Assembly (NCBI GenBank): GCA_031291445.1
Contig: JARLJA010000149.1
Location: 1 to 64,000 of the forward strand
Length of the DNA stretch: 64,000 nt
Direction: 5' to 3'
Origin: Xanthobacteraceae bacterium
Lineage (GTDB): Bacteria > Pseudomonadota > Alphaproteobacteria > Rhizobiales > Xanthobacteraceae
Positions within the stretch are counted from its first letter, which is position 1; every line of letters starts with the position of its first letter. The position numbers were made by a program, and so were the translations under genes. The notes under the pieces are model-generated. The model searched no databases and was not told the DNA's origin. It saw only the letters and a program-made list of their open reading frames with translations. Positions 54,222 to 63,897 of the stretch are shown here, piece after piece.

Positions 54222-55427
54222 TCATGCCGGCCGTCCCTGCTGGAGAGCCTGCCCGGTCTCGCTCAACGGCTCGCCGGCACTCGCAGTGGTTTCGGGAGCG
54301 CCCGGCCGCAGGACGAGGTGCCTGGCCCCTTGGCCGTACTTCAAACGGTGGCCAAGTCCGATGAGGGGGGCCTCGATCAGGCGCCACGATGCCGAAGCGA
54401 CCGCCAGTGTGACCGCGACCGCCACCAGTTGCATCGAGCCGTGAGGGTCGGCGCCGGTCACGTCGAAAAAGCGTCTGACACCCAACAGCACCGGCACATG
54501 AAACAGATAGATGGCGTAGGTTCGAACGCCGATCCATCGCAGCAGCCGGGTCCCGGTGATCAGCGCCAGCGGGCCTCGCTCGTGCAGGACCGTGAGCGCG
54601 ACCATAGAAAAGAACGCAGCCCCCAGCAGCGTCAGGCCGACGGTGAGCAGCAGAGGGACGGTCTGGTACAAGAAAACAAACCCGAGCAGGCCGCCAACGA
54701 AACCTGCGTAGCAGATCAGGATCTGCGCCTTGCGCGAGATCGGGCCAGCGCCGCTGCGGACCAGCAGGGCCAGCAGGACCCCGTAGAACAGGTCATCGAA
54801 ACGGCATGGCGTGAGAAACAGCGCAAAGAGCTTCGGGTTCTCGAGCGGAAGAATCAGGTAGCCGGCAACGCGCATGGCGAGTGCGACGAGGATGCCGGCC
54901 GTGACCACATATTTGAGGAGCCTCGGGGGAGTCAGAAAGACGATGGCCGGGAGCAGCAGATAGAATTGCTCTTCCACCGCAAGCGTCCAGCCGGGCTGAA
55001 GCCATGTCGGACCGGCGTCGCCCGTGAACGCGAGTGTATTGTTCTGGAAGTAAAAGAAGTAGGGAAGCAGGGAGGGCATCCCCGAATAGGGGTGCGTCCA
55101 GAGATAGATCGCCGACGTGCCGAGCAGCAGATAGTAGAGTGGAAAGATCCGCAGGAACCTCCTGGCATAGAAGGTGGAGAAGAGGTTGTCCGCGTCCCGG
55201 TTGGCGATGACGATGCCGCCGATCAGGAAGCCCGACATCACGAAGAACAGGTCGACGCCCACCCAGCCGCGGACCGCAAGCCATCGCAGCGGGGGAAAAA
55301 GTCCGGATCCGTCGACGTAGTAAACGCCGTAGTGATACAGCACGACCAGCGAGACCGCGATCCCGCGCAGCCCATCGAGCTGAGGAACGCGATCGAGACG
55401 TGATCGGGATGTCTCCATGCCTGGCAA
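54222..55427 (-). CDS. Acyltransferase family 3 membrane protein (OafA/NolX-type)
   Basis: The 401-residue integral membrane protein begins after a short tail with RVPQLDGLRGIAVSLVVLYHYG, the acyltransferase-3 signature with the essential His near the end of the first helix. It continues with VGVDLFFVMSGFLIGGIVIAN and about ten membrane segments, including TWLQPGWTLAVEEQFYLLLPAIV. Such enzymes O-acetylate or succinylate lipopolysaccharide, exopolysaccharide or Nod factors (NodX). Start at 55427 or the third Met codon (METSRSR, 55418). It is convergent with the six-hairpin gene. Confidence 0.88.
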   Translation of the reverse strand: MPGMETSRSRLDRVPQLDGLRGIAVSLVVLYHYGVYYVDGSGLFPPLRWLAVRGWVGVDLFFVMSGFLIGGIVIANRDADNLFSTFYARRFLRIFPLYYLLLGTSAIYLWTHPYSGMPSLLPYFFYFQNNTLAFTGDAGPTWLQPGWTLAVEEQFYLLLPAIVFLTPPRLLKYVVTAGILVALAMRVAGYLILPLENPKLFALFLTPCRFDDLFYGVLLALLVRSGAGPISRKAQILICYAGFVGGLLGFVFLYQTVPLLLTVGLTLLGAAFFSMVALTVLHERGPLALITGTRLLRWIGVRTYAIYLFHVPVLLGVRRFFDVTGADPHGSMQLVAVAVTLAVASASWRLIEAPLIGLGHRLKYGQGARHLVLRPGAPETTASAGEPLSETGQALQQGRPA

Positions 55428-55659
55428 GTCAACGCCCCCGGGTTCGTGTGCGTCAGCTCAAGAAGGAACCGTTGCCGTGCACCGGCGTTCCGGCCGCGGA
55501 ACCCGGCCGTGGCGGGAGGTCACCAGGCCGGCAGCATCAGGCTAGCACTCCGGGCGCTCCGAACGAATAAGCAAACCGGGCGGGCCGGACGAACGTGACA
55601 AGAACCGGCAAGTTTCAGCAGCCGGCCGGGGCAGGGTGACACGCCGCCCGGCGTGGCGT

Positions 55660-57702
55660 CTATCCGCGCGGCCTGTTGCCCATGGACAGGCCCTTGGTGG
55701 TGAAGCGCTGGGTCCGGCCGGCGGGACGCACCGGCCGTCGGGTGCCGGCGGCCTTGCCGGTGCCGGGCGGCTGGTGGGCCGGCACGAGCTGGTCGGGGCG
55801 CGAGCCGATCAGATCGGCGCGGCCCATCTGTTTCAGCGCCTCGCGCAGCAGCGGCCAGTTGTCGGGGTCGTGGTAGCGCAGAAACGCCTTGTGCAGCCGG
55901 CGCTGCCGCAATCCCTTGATCGCCTCGACCTTGTCGCTCGCGCCGTGCCGCACGCCGCGCAGCGGGTTGACGCCGGTATGGTACATGGCGGTCGCGGTCG
56001 CCATCGGTGACGGCAGGAACGTCTGCACCTGGTCGGCGCGGTAGCGGTTCTTCTTGAGCCAGAGCGCGAGGTTCATCATGTCCTCGTCGCTCGTCCCCGG
56101 ATGAGCCGCAATGAAATACGGGATCAGGTAGTATTTCTTGCCCGCCTCTCGGGCGGCGGCGTCGAACATCTCCTTGAAGCGGTCGTAGGCGCCGATTCCC
56201 GGCTTCATCATCTTGTCGAGCGGGCCCTGCTCGGTGTGCTCGGGCGCGATCTTCAGATACCCGCCGACGTGATGGGTGACGAGTTCCTTGACGTATTCGG
56301 GGCTCTTCACCGCGAGATCGTAGCGCACGCCGGACGCGACCATCACCTTCTTGACGCCCTTGACCTCGCGCACCTTGCGATAGAGCCGGATCAGGTCGTC
56401 GTGCGAGGTGTTCAGGTTCGGGCAGATCTCGGGGAAGACGCATGACGGCCGTCGGCACGCCGCCTCGATCTTCGGGTCCTTGCACGCCATCCGGTACATG
56501 TTGGCGGTCGGCCCGCCGATGTCGGAGATCACGCCGGTGAAACCCGGCGTTCGGTCGCGGATCCGCTCGATCTCGCGCAGGATCGAGCCCTCCGACCGAC
56601 TCTGGATGATGCGGCCCTCGTGCTCGGTGATCGAGCAGAACGTGCAGCCGCCGAAGCAGCCGCGCATGATCGTCACCGAGAACCTGATCATGTCCCAGGC
56701 CGGAATCCTGGCCTCGCCGTAGGACGGGTGCGGCGCGCGGGCGTAGGGCAGATCGTAGACCGCGTCCATCTCGGCCGTACTCAGCGGGATCGGCGGCGGG
56801 TTCAGCCACAGGTCGCGGTCGCCGTGGCGCTGGACCAGCGGCCGCGCGTTGCCGGGATTGCTCTCCCGGTGCAGCACGCGCGAGGCGCGCGCATAGGCCT
56901 CGCGGTCCTCTTCGACCTGCTCGCACGCCGGCAGCCGGATCACGGTGTCGCCCTCGCGGCGCGCCGCGCCCTCGTCGGCGGAATCGAGATCGTCGGCGTG
57001 CAGCTCCGTGTAATGCTCGGGCACGCGGCGGAACAGCGCGGTGCCCCGGATGGAGTCGATCTCGCGCGGCGCCTCGCCGGCGGCGAGCCGGTGCGCCACC
57101 TCGACGACGGCACGCTCGGCGTTGCCGTAGAGCAGCAGATCCGCCTTGGCGTCGGCCAGCACCGAGCGCCGCACCTTGTCGGACCAGTAGTCGTAGTGGG
57201 CGATGCGGCGCAGCGACGCCTCGATGCCGCCGAGCACGATCGGCACGTCCTTGAACGCCTCGCGGCAGCGCTGGGCGTAGACGAGGGTGCAGCGGTCCGG
57301 CCGCCGGCCGCCTTCGCCGTCCGGGGTGTAGGCGTCGTCGTGGCGCAGCCGGCGGTCCGCGGTGTAGCGGTTGACCATGGAGTCCATGTTGCCGCCGGTG
57401 ACGCCGAAGAACACGCGCGGTTTTCCCAGCGCCTTGAATGGCTCGGCCGACTGCCAGTCGGGCTGAGCGATGATGCCGACCCGGAAGCCCTGGGCCTCCA
57501 GCAGCCGGCCGATGATCGCCATGCCGAAGCTCGGATGGTCGACATAGGCGTCCCCGGTCACCAGCACGATGTCGCAGGCGTCCCAGCCGAGCGCGGTCAT
57601 CTCGGCGCGGCTCATCGGCAGGAACGGTGCAGCCTTGTCGGACGACGCCCGGTGGCGGGGCCAGGAACTCAAGGGCTTTGCGGCGGGGAGGGCGGTGTCC
57701 AT
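55660..57702 (-). CDS. ygiQ: YgiQ family radical SAM protein
   Basis: The 680-residue protein has the radical-SAM cluster motif CxxxCxxC in [27 protein letters not shown], a family-specific N-terminal domain of about 300 residues starting [37 protein letters not shown], and the [17 protein letters not shown] region with further cysteines. A Pro/Arg-rich tail ends it. The family's reaction is unknown. Start ATG 57702 ([11 protein letters not shown]) is preferred over the track start by its position. No operon partner is evident. Confidence 0.9.
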   Translation of the reverse strand: MDTALPAAKPLSSWPRHRASSDKAAPFLPMSRAEMTALGWDACDIVLVTGDAYVDHPSFGMAIIGRLLEAQGFRVGIIAQPDWQSAEPFKALGKPRVFFGVTGGNMDSMVNRYTADRRLRHDDAYTPDGEGGRRPDRCTLVYAQRCREAFKDVPIVLGGIEASLRRIAHYDYWSDKVRRSVLADAKADLLLYGNAERAVVEVAHRLAAGEAPREIDSIRGTALFRRVPEHYTELHADDLDSADEGAARREGDTVIRLPACEQVEEDREAYARASRVLHRESNPGNARPLVQRHGDRDLWLNPPPIPLSTAEMDAVYDLPYARAPHPSYGEARIPAWDMIRFSVTIMRGCFGGCTFCSITEHEGRIIQSRSEGSILREIERIRDRTPGFTGVISDIGGPTANMYRMACKDPKIEAACRRPSCVFPEICPNLNTSHDDLIRLYRKVREVKGVKKVMVASGVRYDLAVKSPEYVKELVTHHVGGYLKIAPEHTEQGPLDKMMKPGIGAYDRFKEMFDAAAREAGKKYYLIPYFIAAHPGTSDEDMMNLALWLKKNRYRADQVQTFLPSPMATATAMYHTGVNPLRGVRHGASDKVEAIKGLRQRRLHKAFLRYHDPDNWPLLREALKQMGRADLIGSRPDQLVPAHQPPGTGKAAGTRRPVRPAGRTQRFTTKGLSMGNRPRG

Positions 57703-57857
57703 GGCCCACGCATACGACCCGGAGGCCGCGAGTTCAACCGCCAACGCGGCCGTGTCTCGCGGTTTCCCGAATGGCTGTCGGTCGCGGTGTTGCTCAGCCG
57801 CGCGGCCTTCACACCTGCGTGAACGCGTGATAGCTTAGTTGCGGGGTTGAGATCGTG

Positions 57858-58232
57858 ATGTCGTCGTTGCGAAAAATGCGTCTGGGTCGGTGGGCCGTCA
57901 TTGCTGCGGCCTACGCGCTTTTGCTCAACGTCACGCTGTCCGGCACGCTGCTGGCGTCAATTTCGCCTCTCGATGCCGATCCGCTCCACCAGCTCTGCCT
58001 CAACGCCACGGTCGCCGTCGACGGCCAGGCGGACCACGACAAGGCGCACCTTCGCGTCGTCCCCTGTCAGTTCTGCCTGAGCCATAACGCCGCCTTCATC
58101 GCGCCGGCGGCGCCGGCCCTGCCGGCCTCGATCCGTGTCGGCGTGGCGTCGGATCCGGTGGTCCATACGACGTTCCTGGTCTGCGGCATCGTCCGCGACT
58201 GCCAGCCCCGAGGCCCTCCCTCCTTCGTTTGA
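57858..58232 (+). CDS. DUF2946 family protein
   Basis: This 124-residue protein has a hydrophobic N-terminal segment (WAVIAAAYALLLNVTLSGTLLAS) and a central Cys/His cluster (LHQLCLNATV...HDKAHLRVVPCQFCLSHNAA), the DUF2946 pattern. Such genes are often next to copper or other TonB-dependent receptors; the Cys-x2-Cys and His residues suggest metal binding. A GTG at 57855 directly precedes ATG 57858. It lies 158 nt upstream of a methionine-rich TonB receptor in the same direction. Confidence 0.75.
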   Translation: MSSLRKMRLGRWAVIAAAYALLLNVTLSGTLLASISPLDADPLHQLCLNATVAVDGQADHDKAHLRVVPCQFCLSHNAAFIAPAAPALPASIRVGVASDPVVHTTFLVCGIVRDCQPRGPPSFV

Positions 58233-58390
58233 CGCAGCACGTCGCGTGCACGCGCTCGTTTCCGGTTCGCCACCGCGCGCGCCGATGAGCGGCTTTGCGT
58301 GTCGTTCGCCTCCCGCCGGCTTTGCCGGCGCGCGGGCCGTCGACACCCCGGGGGCGGACAACGCCTCGCGTTCAAACGTTCGAGACAACC

Positions 58391-60691
58391 ATGCCAAGGA
58401 CAACCATACCCAATCGCCGACCCGGCTTCGGCCGATTTCTCCTCACCGCAACCACGGCGCTGTCGCCGGCCCTCGTTCTCGGGGCGGCCGTCCTGGCCGC
58501 GACCCCAGCCCATGCGCAAACGGCGCAGAACGTTCCAACGGTCCGGGTCGCTTCGCCCGACCAGAAACGCAAGCCCAAGCACCGTTCGGCGAACAGCTCC
58601 CAGCCAAGCCGCGCGCAGCCGGCGAGCGCGCCAGCGCCGAAACCGGACCGAGCGCCAGCGCCGGCGCCGGGCGCCACGATCAGCGGCCAGCAGGCGTTCT
58701 CGGCAAGCCTCAGAACCAGCGATTCGGCGTCGCTGGTCAGCGGGCTACCCGGCGGTGCGGCGTGGGGCGCCGGCGGCGTGTCGAGCCTTCCGGCGTTCAA
58801 TGGCTTCGCCGCGGACCGCAACCAGGTGGCCATCAACGGCATGCTGGTCAGTCCGGCCTGTCCGAACCAGATGAATCCGCCGTTGTCGTTCGTCAATCCG
58901 GCGATGATCTCCAGCATGAAGGCCTATATCGGTGTCGCGCCTGTGAGCGTAGGCGGCGACTACACCGGCGCCAGGGTCGACGTCACCACCGCGCCGCCGG
59001 CCTTCTCGCCGGGCACCGATTTCGTCACCAGCGTGCTGGTGTCAGGGTTCTACCGCAGCAACAGCAACGCCTACGGGGTCGACGCCACCGCCACCATGGC
59101 CAATCGCGACACCAGCGTCACCTATACGGGCGGCTGGGTACATGCCGGCGACTACAAGGCCGCCGACGGCAGCACGGTGAAGTCGACGCTCTACGAGAGC
59201 CAGAATCACGCGCTGAGCATTTCCAAGGAGAGCTTCGGCAACCTGTTCACGGTCCAGGTCGGCGGCCAGTTCATCCCGTACCAGGGTTACGTCAACCAGT
59301 ACATGGACATGACCTACAACCGGGGCATGTACGTCAACGGCCGCTACGAGGGCCAGTTCGACTGGGGCAAGTTCGAGGCCTCGGCCTACTATCACGAGAT
59401 CCGCCACACCATGGGCTTCCTCGAACCGGACAAGACCGGCGACATGCCGATGGACACCAAGGGCACGGATGCCGGCTATTCGCTGAAGGCGACCGTCGTG
59501 GCCTCGCCGCACGATCTCGTCCGCATCGGCAACGAGTTCTACGCCAACCACCTCGACGACTGGTGGGGCCCCATTTCCGGATCGATGATGATGGGCCCGA
59601 ACACCTTCATCAACATCAACGGCGGCCAGCGCGACCGGCTCGGCACCTTCGTCGAATGGGAGCGTCACTGGACGCGGGAGTGGACGACGATCGTCGGCCT
59701 GCGCGCCGACGTCGTCTGGATGAACACCGGCAATGTCCAGGGCTACAATGCCATGATGTACGGTGCCGATGCCGCCGTCTTCAATGCTCTCGGTCACGCC
59801 AAGACCGACGTCAATCTCGACGGTTCGGCGCTGACCCGCTACGAGCCCGACGCCGGCAGCAGCTTCGAACTCGGCTATTCCCACAAGACGCGCTCGCCCA
59901 GCCTCTATGAGCGCTATGCGTGGTCGACCAGCGCCATGGCCATGAGCATGATCGGCTGGTTCGGCGACGGCAACGGCTACGTCGGCAACCTCGACCTGAA
60001 GCCGGAAAAGGCCAACACGGTCAGCTTCACGGCGGGCTGGCACGACCCGGCGCAGAAGGTCTGGGACCTCAAGATCACGCCCTACTATTCCTACGTCCAG
60101 GACTACATCGACGTCGATCGCTGCTTCACCACCGCGGCCTCGAGCACCTGCGGGCTCGCCAACCTCACCGCCCAGTCGGGCTTCGTCAATCTGCGCTTCG
60201 CCAACCACGACGCTCAGCTCTATGGCGTCAACCTGGTCAGCCAGCTGGCATTGTGGGACAATACGCAGAGCGGGCGCGGCGTGTTCCGGGCGACCCTCAA
60301 CTACGTCCGCGGCGAGCGAACCGACGGCGTCGACCTCTATCACATGATGCCGATCAACGGAAAGCTGGCGCTCGATCACACGCTCGATCACTGGACCAAC
60401 AGCATCGAGCTGCAACTGGTCGGCGCCAAGGACGACGTCAGCCAGGTCCACAACGAGTTGACCACGCCCGCCTACGCCCTGGTCAATCTGCGGACCGGCT
60501 ACCAGTGGCAGAACGCGCGGTTCGACTTCGGCATCGATAACCTGCTCAACAAATACTACTACCTGCCGCTCGGTGGCGCGGATCTGGTCGATCACACCAT
60601 GGTGTCGATGATGGGCTCCTCGCCGATGTACGGCTTCAACGTGGCCGGCCCTGGCCGCTCCTACAACACGCGCCTCTCGCTGCAGTTCTAG
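58391..60691 (+). CDS. TonB-dependent receptor, OprC/NosA (copper) like
   Basis: The 766-residue outer-membrane protein has a 42-residue signal peptide ending PAHA, a Pro/Lys-rich linker, a plug domain (about 95-200) and a beta-barrel ending in Phe (SYNTRLSLQF), as required for barrel insertion. The plug segment INGMLVSPACPNQMNPPLSFVNPAM resembles the GCxNRMDPPTSYV motif of OprC/NosA copper receptors. Met-rich stretches (GSMMMGP, MVSMMGSSPMYG) support copper. DUF2946 lies upstream, and a hairpin terminator follows the stop. Copper is inferred, not proven. Confidence 0.82.
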   Translation: MPRTTIPNRRPGFGRFLLTATTALSPALVLGAAVLAATPAHAQTAQNVPTVRVASPDQKRKPKHRSANSSQPSRAQPASAPAPKPDRAPAPAPGATISGQQAFSASLRTSDSASLVSGLPGGAAWGAGGVSSLPAFNGFAADRNQVAINGMLVSPACPNQMNPPLSFVNPAMISSMKAYIGVAPVSVGGDYTGARVDVTTAPPAFSPGTDFVTSVLVSGFYRSNSNAYGVDATATMANRDTSVTYTGGWVHAGDYKAADGSTVKSTLYESQNHALSISKESFGNLFTVQVGGQFIPYQGYVNQYMDMTYNRGMYVNGRYEGQFDWGKFEASAYYHEIRHTMGFLEPDKTGDMPMDTKGTDAGYSLKATVVASPHDLVRIGNEFYANHLDDWWGPISGSMMMGPNTFININGGQRDRLGTFVEWERHWTREWTTIVGLRADVVWMNTGNVQGYNAMMYGADAAVFNALGHAKTDVNLDGSALTRYEPDAGSSFELGYSHKTRSPSLYERYAWSTSAMAMSMIGWFGDGNGYVGNLDLKPEKANTVSFTAGWHDPAQKVWDLKITPYYSYVQDYIDVDRCFTTAASSTCGLANLTAQSGFVNLRFANHDAQLYGVNLVSQLALWDNTQSGRGVFRATLNYVRGERTDGVDLYHMMPINGKLALDHTLDHWTNSIELQLVGAKDDVSQVHNELTTPAYALVNLRTGYQWQNARFDFGIDNLLNKYYYLPLGGADLVDHTMVSMMGSSPMYGFNVAGPGRSYNTRLSLQF

Positions 60692-60726
60692 GAATCGCAA
60701 CGTGAGCGATCTTCGAAATCATCAAG

Positions 60727-60750
60727 AACGCCGGCCTGCGGGCCGGCGTT
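60727..60750 (+). terminator. Hairpin downstream of the TonB receptor gene
   Basis: AACGCCGGCC and GGCCGGCGTT form a perfect 10-bp stem with loop TGCG, 35 nt after the receptor stop codon. Only a short T stretch follows (TTTCGCC counting the stem end), but the location suits termination. Confidence 0.6.
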
Positions 60751-60882
60751 TCGCCGCTCAAGTTTCGAAGACTGGCGGATCGACTTCATCGTCGCGACCG
60801 GAGGCAGGTCGAAGCAGCCGAGATCGGTCGTGAATACGGCTTGAGAGCCGATTGACTTCGAAGATCAAGTCCGCCGACGGTT

Positions 60883-61311
60883 TTACTTGCGATGCGGCTC
60901 CTTCTTGCCGATCTCGGTCGGAATCATCACCAGGCGCCCGTAGCGGACGCCGCGCTCGGCGATGATGTGTTCGGCAAAGTGCTGGACTTCGCCGCTCGCG
61001 CCTTTCAGCGCGGTCACCTCCATGCAGTTGTCGTCGTCGAGATGGACGTGAAGGGTGGCGAGCGACAGGTCATGATGCCCGTGATAGTTCTGCACCAGGC
61101 GCCGCGACAGGTCGCGCGCCGCGTGATCGTAGACGTAGACCAGCGCGGCGACGCAGTCGCCGGACTTTCCGATCTTCTGGGCGGCCTGCTGCATGCCGGC
61201 GCGGGCGAAGTCGCGGACGGCCTCGGAGCGGTTCTGGTAGCCGTATTCGACCATCATGCGGTCGAGTTCTTCCATCAGATCGTCATCGAGGGTGATCGTG
61301 ATGCGCTGCAC
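60883..61311 (-). CDS. nikR: Nickel-responsive transcriptional regulator NikR
   Basis: NikR represses nickel uptake genes when Ni2+ is plentiful. With start GTG 61311 the protein has 142 residues: a ribbon-helix-helix domain (MQRITITLDDDLMEELDRMMVEYGYQNRSEAVRDFARAGM) and an ACT-like metal domain. The nickel ligands are all present: His77, His88, His90 and Cys96 in NYHGHHDLSLATLHVHLDDDNCME, each one residue beyond the E. coli numbering. The track extension to 61362 is rejected. It lies 88 nt downstream of a TonB receptor gene, and a perfect NikR box lies upstream of that receptor. Confidence 0.96.
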   Translation of the reverse strand: MQRITITLDDDLMEELDRMMVEYGYQNRSEAVRDFARAGMQQAAQKIGKSGDCVAALVYVYDHAARDLSRRLVQNYHGHHDLSLATLHVHLDDDNCMEVTALKGASGEVQHFAEHIIAERGVRYGRLVMIPTEIGKKEPHRK

Positions 61312-61399
61312 TTGGTTTCCCCGTGATCGTGTTGAATCTGATGAAGTCCGGAATCTTCGCATTCCGCAAACCGGAAATCAATTCATGGGGCTGGCGGCG

Positions 61400-63745
61400 T
61401 CAGAATGATCCCGCCAGCGTCAGCCTGACGGTGAAGGGCTCGACCGGATGCAGCACCGAGTCCATGACGCCGTTCTGGCACACGGCGGCCGGCGCGGTCT
61501 GGACCGGATAGCACAGGCCGTAGAGGCTGTCGGTCTTGATCAGCGAACCATAGGCGTAAGTGATCTGGTTGGCCCGGGTGTCGAGCAGGTTGAGCACGTC
61601 GAGCTGGATCCGCCAGCCGTCGTCGAAGCGGTAGCCCGCGCGGCCATTGAAGATGCTGGTCGGCGGCGAGCGAAACGCATTGTCCTCGGTGAGCGGGCTC
61701 GACGCCAGGTAGCGCCAGCGCAAGGCGCCGAACCAGCCGGTCTTCTCCCCGATCGTGATGCCGGCCGAGGCCACCGTGGCGGGCGCGTTGGGAATGTAGT
61801 TGCCCGGCGCGTTGCCGAACTGGGCCTGCGGGTAACCGGCAAGCGAGGCGTAGAGCGCGGCCTGGGCGCCGTCGTACCCGATGAAGCGGGCGTGGGTCAG
61901 GGCGAGATCGGCATCGAGGTCGAGCCAGGAGAGCGGACGGTAGCGGTTGGTCCATTCGACCCCGTAGCGCTGGCTGGGCAGGCTCGCCGAGGTGTCGCCG
62001 GCGTCGCCGTTGAATACGATCTCCGAGGCCTGACGCAGAACGAAAAGGCTGACCGACGACTCGAGGCCAGGGACGACCTTGGTGCGGACCCCGACCTCGG
62101 CGCCTTTGGTTCGCACCAGCAGCGGCGACGCGGAGAGCTTTGCAGCCGGATCGGTGGGCTCCTCGGTGATGGTGACGCCGCGCGCGTCGTTGCTGTGCAT
62201 GCCCATGCCGGCGCCGAAGAACAGTTCGGTCTTGTCGAACGGTCCCACCACCATGCTGAACTTCGGACTGCCGATCGCCGCGCTGGCGCGTCCGGAATTG
62301 GCGGCGTCGAACAGGGAATCGACGCGTGCGGCATAGTAGTCGCCGCGCCAGCCCACCGTGGTGTTGAGCCAGCCGGTCCAGCGCACCGTGTTCTGGGCGT
62401 AGACGCCGACGCTGCCCTCGCCGACCCTGTCGCTGCGTACGTTGGCGAGAAAGCTGCGCTGGTAGGTGTCGGTCAGGGACAGGTTGATGTCGTCGTAGCG
62501 GGTCTGGATGCCGAACGTGGTCTGCATCGGCCGGCCGGCCAGATCCCCGTTCAGGGTTCGCGACGCGTTGGCGCCGGTCACGATACGGTCGTCGTGCTGG
62601 TGGAACTGGTCGCCGAGGGTCGGATCGGTGAGGAAATAGGTGAAGTTGTTATAGAGGTCGAGCACGCTCCTGACGACGAAGGCGTTGGCCTTCCAAGATC
62701 CGGCGTCGTCGGTCGCGGCGGCGCGCGCCGACAGCGCGAAGCGGCTGGTGTTGCCGCCGTCGGTCGGATCCTCCGCTCCGTAAAGTCCGAGCTGTCCCGA
62801 CGTGAGGGCGCGCTGCGGCACCTGGTCGGTCGAATTCCAGGTGTTCGAATAGGCCATGCCGGTGATGGAGACGCCGTCCAGCGCCGTGCCCTGGGTGTAG
62901 CGCATCAGGCCGTTCACCTTGCGCATATCGTCGGGATTGACCCACGGTCCGCTGTAGGTGCCGGCCTCGCCGGCGATCAGCAGCGTACCGTCGCCGGCCT
63001 TGAACGAGTCCATGCCGAACAATCTCCGATAGCCGAAACCGCCGGCGGTGACCTGGGCGATGCCCTTTGGGACGCCGTCGATGAGGCCGATATGCAGATT
63101 GCCGGCTGAGCCGAAGTCGCCTTCGTCGGCGAAATACGGCCCCTTGCGGACGTCGAGCGAGTTGATCGTTTCCGGCATCAGCCAGTTGAGATCGGAGTAA
63201 CCCTGGCCGTGGGCGTGGGTGCGCATGTTGATCGGCACGTCGTCGACCCAGATCGCCATGTCGGTGCCGTGATCGAGATTGTAGCCGCGCAGGAAATACT
63301 GGTTGGCTTTGCCTTCGCCGCTGTGCTGCGTCACGATCAGCCCCGGCGCGGCCTCCAGGATTTCACCCGGGCGCGTCACCGGGCGCGCATTCAACTCGTC
63401 GCCGGTCACCGTGACCTGGCTCGCCATGGCCGGCGCCGTGGCGGGTCCCGAGCCGGTGTTGGGAGCGCCCGACGGCGGCGCCGCGGGCAGGGCCGGAGCA
63501 TCAGAACTCGCCAGACCGGCCGCGGCCGGGTTGCGCGCATCGCGTCTGGGCGGCCGGCGCGATTTCGGCGATGGCTGCCGCATCTCAACGGCAATGGGCG
63601 GGAGATCGGTCGATCTGGCCGATGGGCTTGCCGGCGTGGCTTCGGCGGCCGTTGCCGTCGACGGGGTCTGCGCGCGCGCCGCGGCCTGCGACGCCGTCGC
63701 GAGCACCGTCATCACCGCCAGCCTGCGCACGCGCGCCAACCTCAT
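61400..63745 (-). CDS. TonB-dependent receptor, probably for nickel (NikR-controlled)
   Basis: The 781-residue outer-membrane receptor has a signal peptide (ending AAARA, residue 25) and a Pro/Ala-rich linker with a TonB-box-like VTVTGD near 110. The plug (about 115-245) contains GLIVTQHSGEGKANQYFLRGYNLDHGTDMAIWVDDVPINMRTHAHGQGYSDLNWL, rich in His, and a barrel ends in PFTVRLTLAGSF. The gene is followed by nikR and preceded by a NikR operator 125 nt upstream, so nickel or a nickel chelate is the likely cargo. The inner-membrane nickel transporter is not in the window. Confidence 0.88.
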   Translation of the reverse strand: MRLARVRRLAVMTVLATASQAAARAQTPSTATAAEATPASPSARSTDLPPIAVEMRQPSPKSRRPPRRDARNPAAAGLASSDAPALPAAPPSGAPNTGSGPATAPAMASQVTVTGDELNARPVTRPGEILEAAPGLIVTQHSGEGKANQYFLRGYNLDHGTDMAIWVDDVPINMRTHAHGQGYSDLNWLMPETINSLDVRKGPYFADEGDFGSAGNLHIGLIDGVPKGIAQVTAGGFGYRRLFGMDSFKAGDGTLLIAGEAGTYSGPWVNPDDMRKVNGLMRYTQGTALDGVSITGMAYSNTWNSTDQVPQRALTSGQLGLYGAEDPTDGGNTSRFALSARAAATDDAGSWKANAFVVRSVLDLYNNFTYFLTDPTLGDQFHQHDDRIVTGANASRTLNGDLAGRPMQTTFGIQTRYDDINLSLTDTYQRSFLANVRSDRVGEGSVGVYAQNTVRWTGWLNTTVGWRGDYYAARVDSLFDAANSGRASAAIGSPKFSMVVGPFDKTELFFGAGMGMHSNDARGVTITEEPTDPAAKLSASPLLVRTKGAEVGVRTKVVPGLESSVSLFVLRQASEIVFNGDAGDTSASLPSQRYGVEWTNRYRPLSWLDLDADLALTHARFIGYDGAQAALYASLAGYPQAQFGNAPGNYIPNAPATVASAGITIGEKTGWFGALRWRYLASSPLTEDNAFRSPPTSIFNGRAGYRFDDGWRIQLDVLNLLDTRANQITYAYGSLIKTDSLYGLCYPVQTAPAAVCQNGVMDSVLHPVEPFTVRLTLAGSF

Positions 63746-63869
63746 GCAGCCCCCACCGCATCGACGGAGGCGAAACGCAAGACCCGAAATCCCGCTTGGC
63801 CGCGAGGCCGCTCACGATCGGAGGACTATACCCGCTGTCGTCGTCGGGCTCGAGCTAACGCCGGGGGCA

Positions 63870-63897
63870 GTATGATGTCAATGAAAGATCGTCATAC
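63870..63897. promoter_or_regulatory. NikR operator (GTATGA-N16-TCATAC)
   Basis: Both half sites match the E. coli NikR box perfectly and are separated by exactly 16 nt. The site lies 125 nt upstream of the start of the TonB receptor that precedes nikR. It predicts nickel-dependent repression of the receptor-nikR operon, including negative autoregulation of nikR. Confidence 0.92.

Noticed and set aside
55520-57709. 729-residue minus-strand ORF overlapping ygiQ in another frame
   Set aside because: Arg/Ala/Gly-rich shadow; the frame at 55660-57702 carries the radical-SAM cysteines.
59042-60700. 552-residue minus-strand ORF antisense to the copper-like TonB receptor
   Set aside because: Val/Asp/Glu/His-rich antisense noise without domains.
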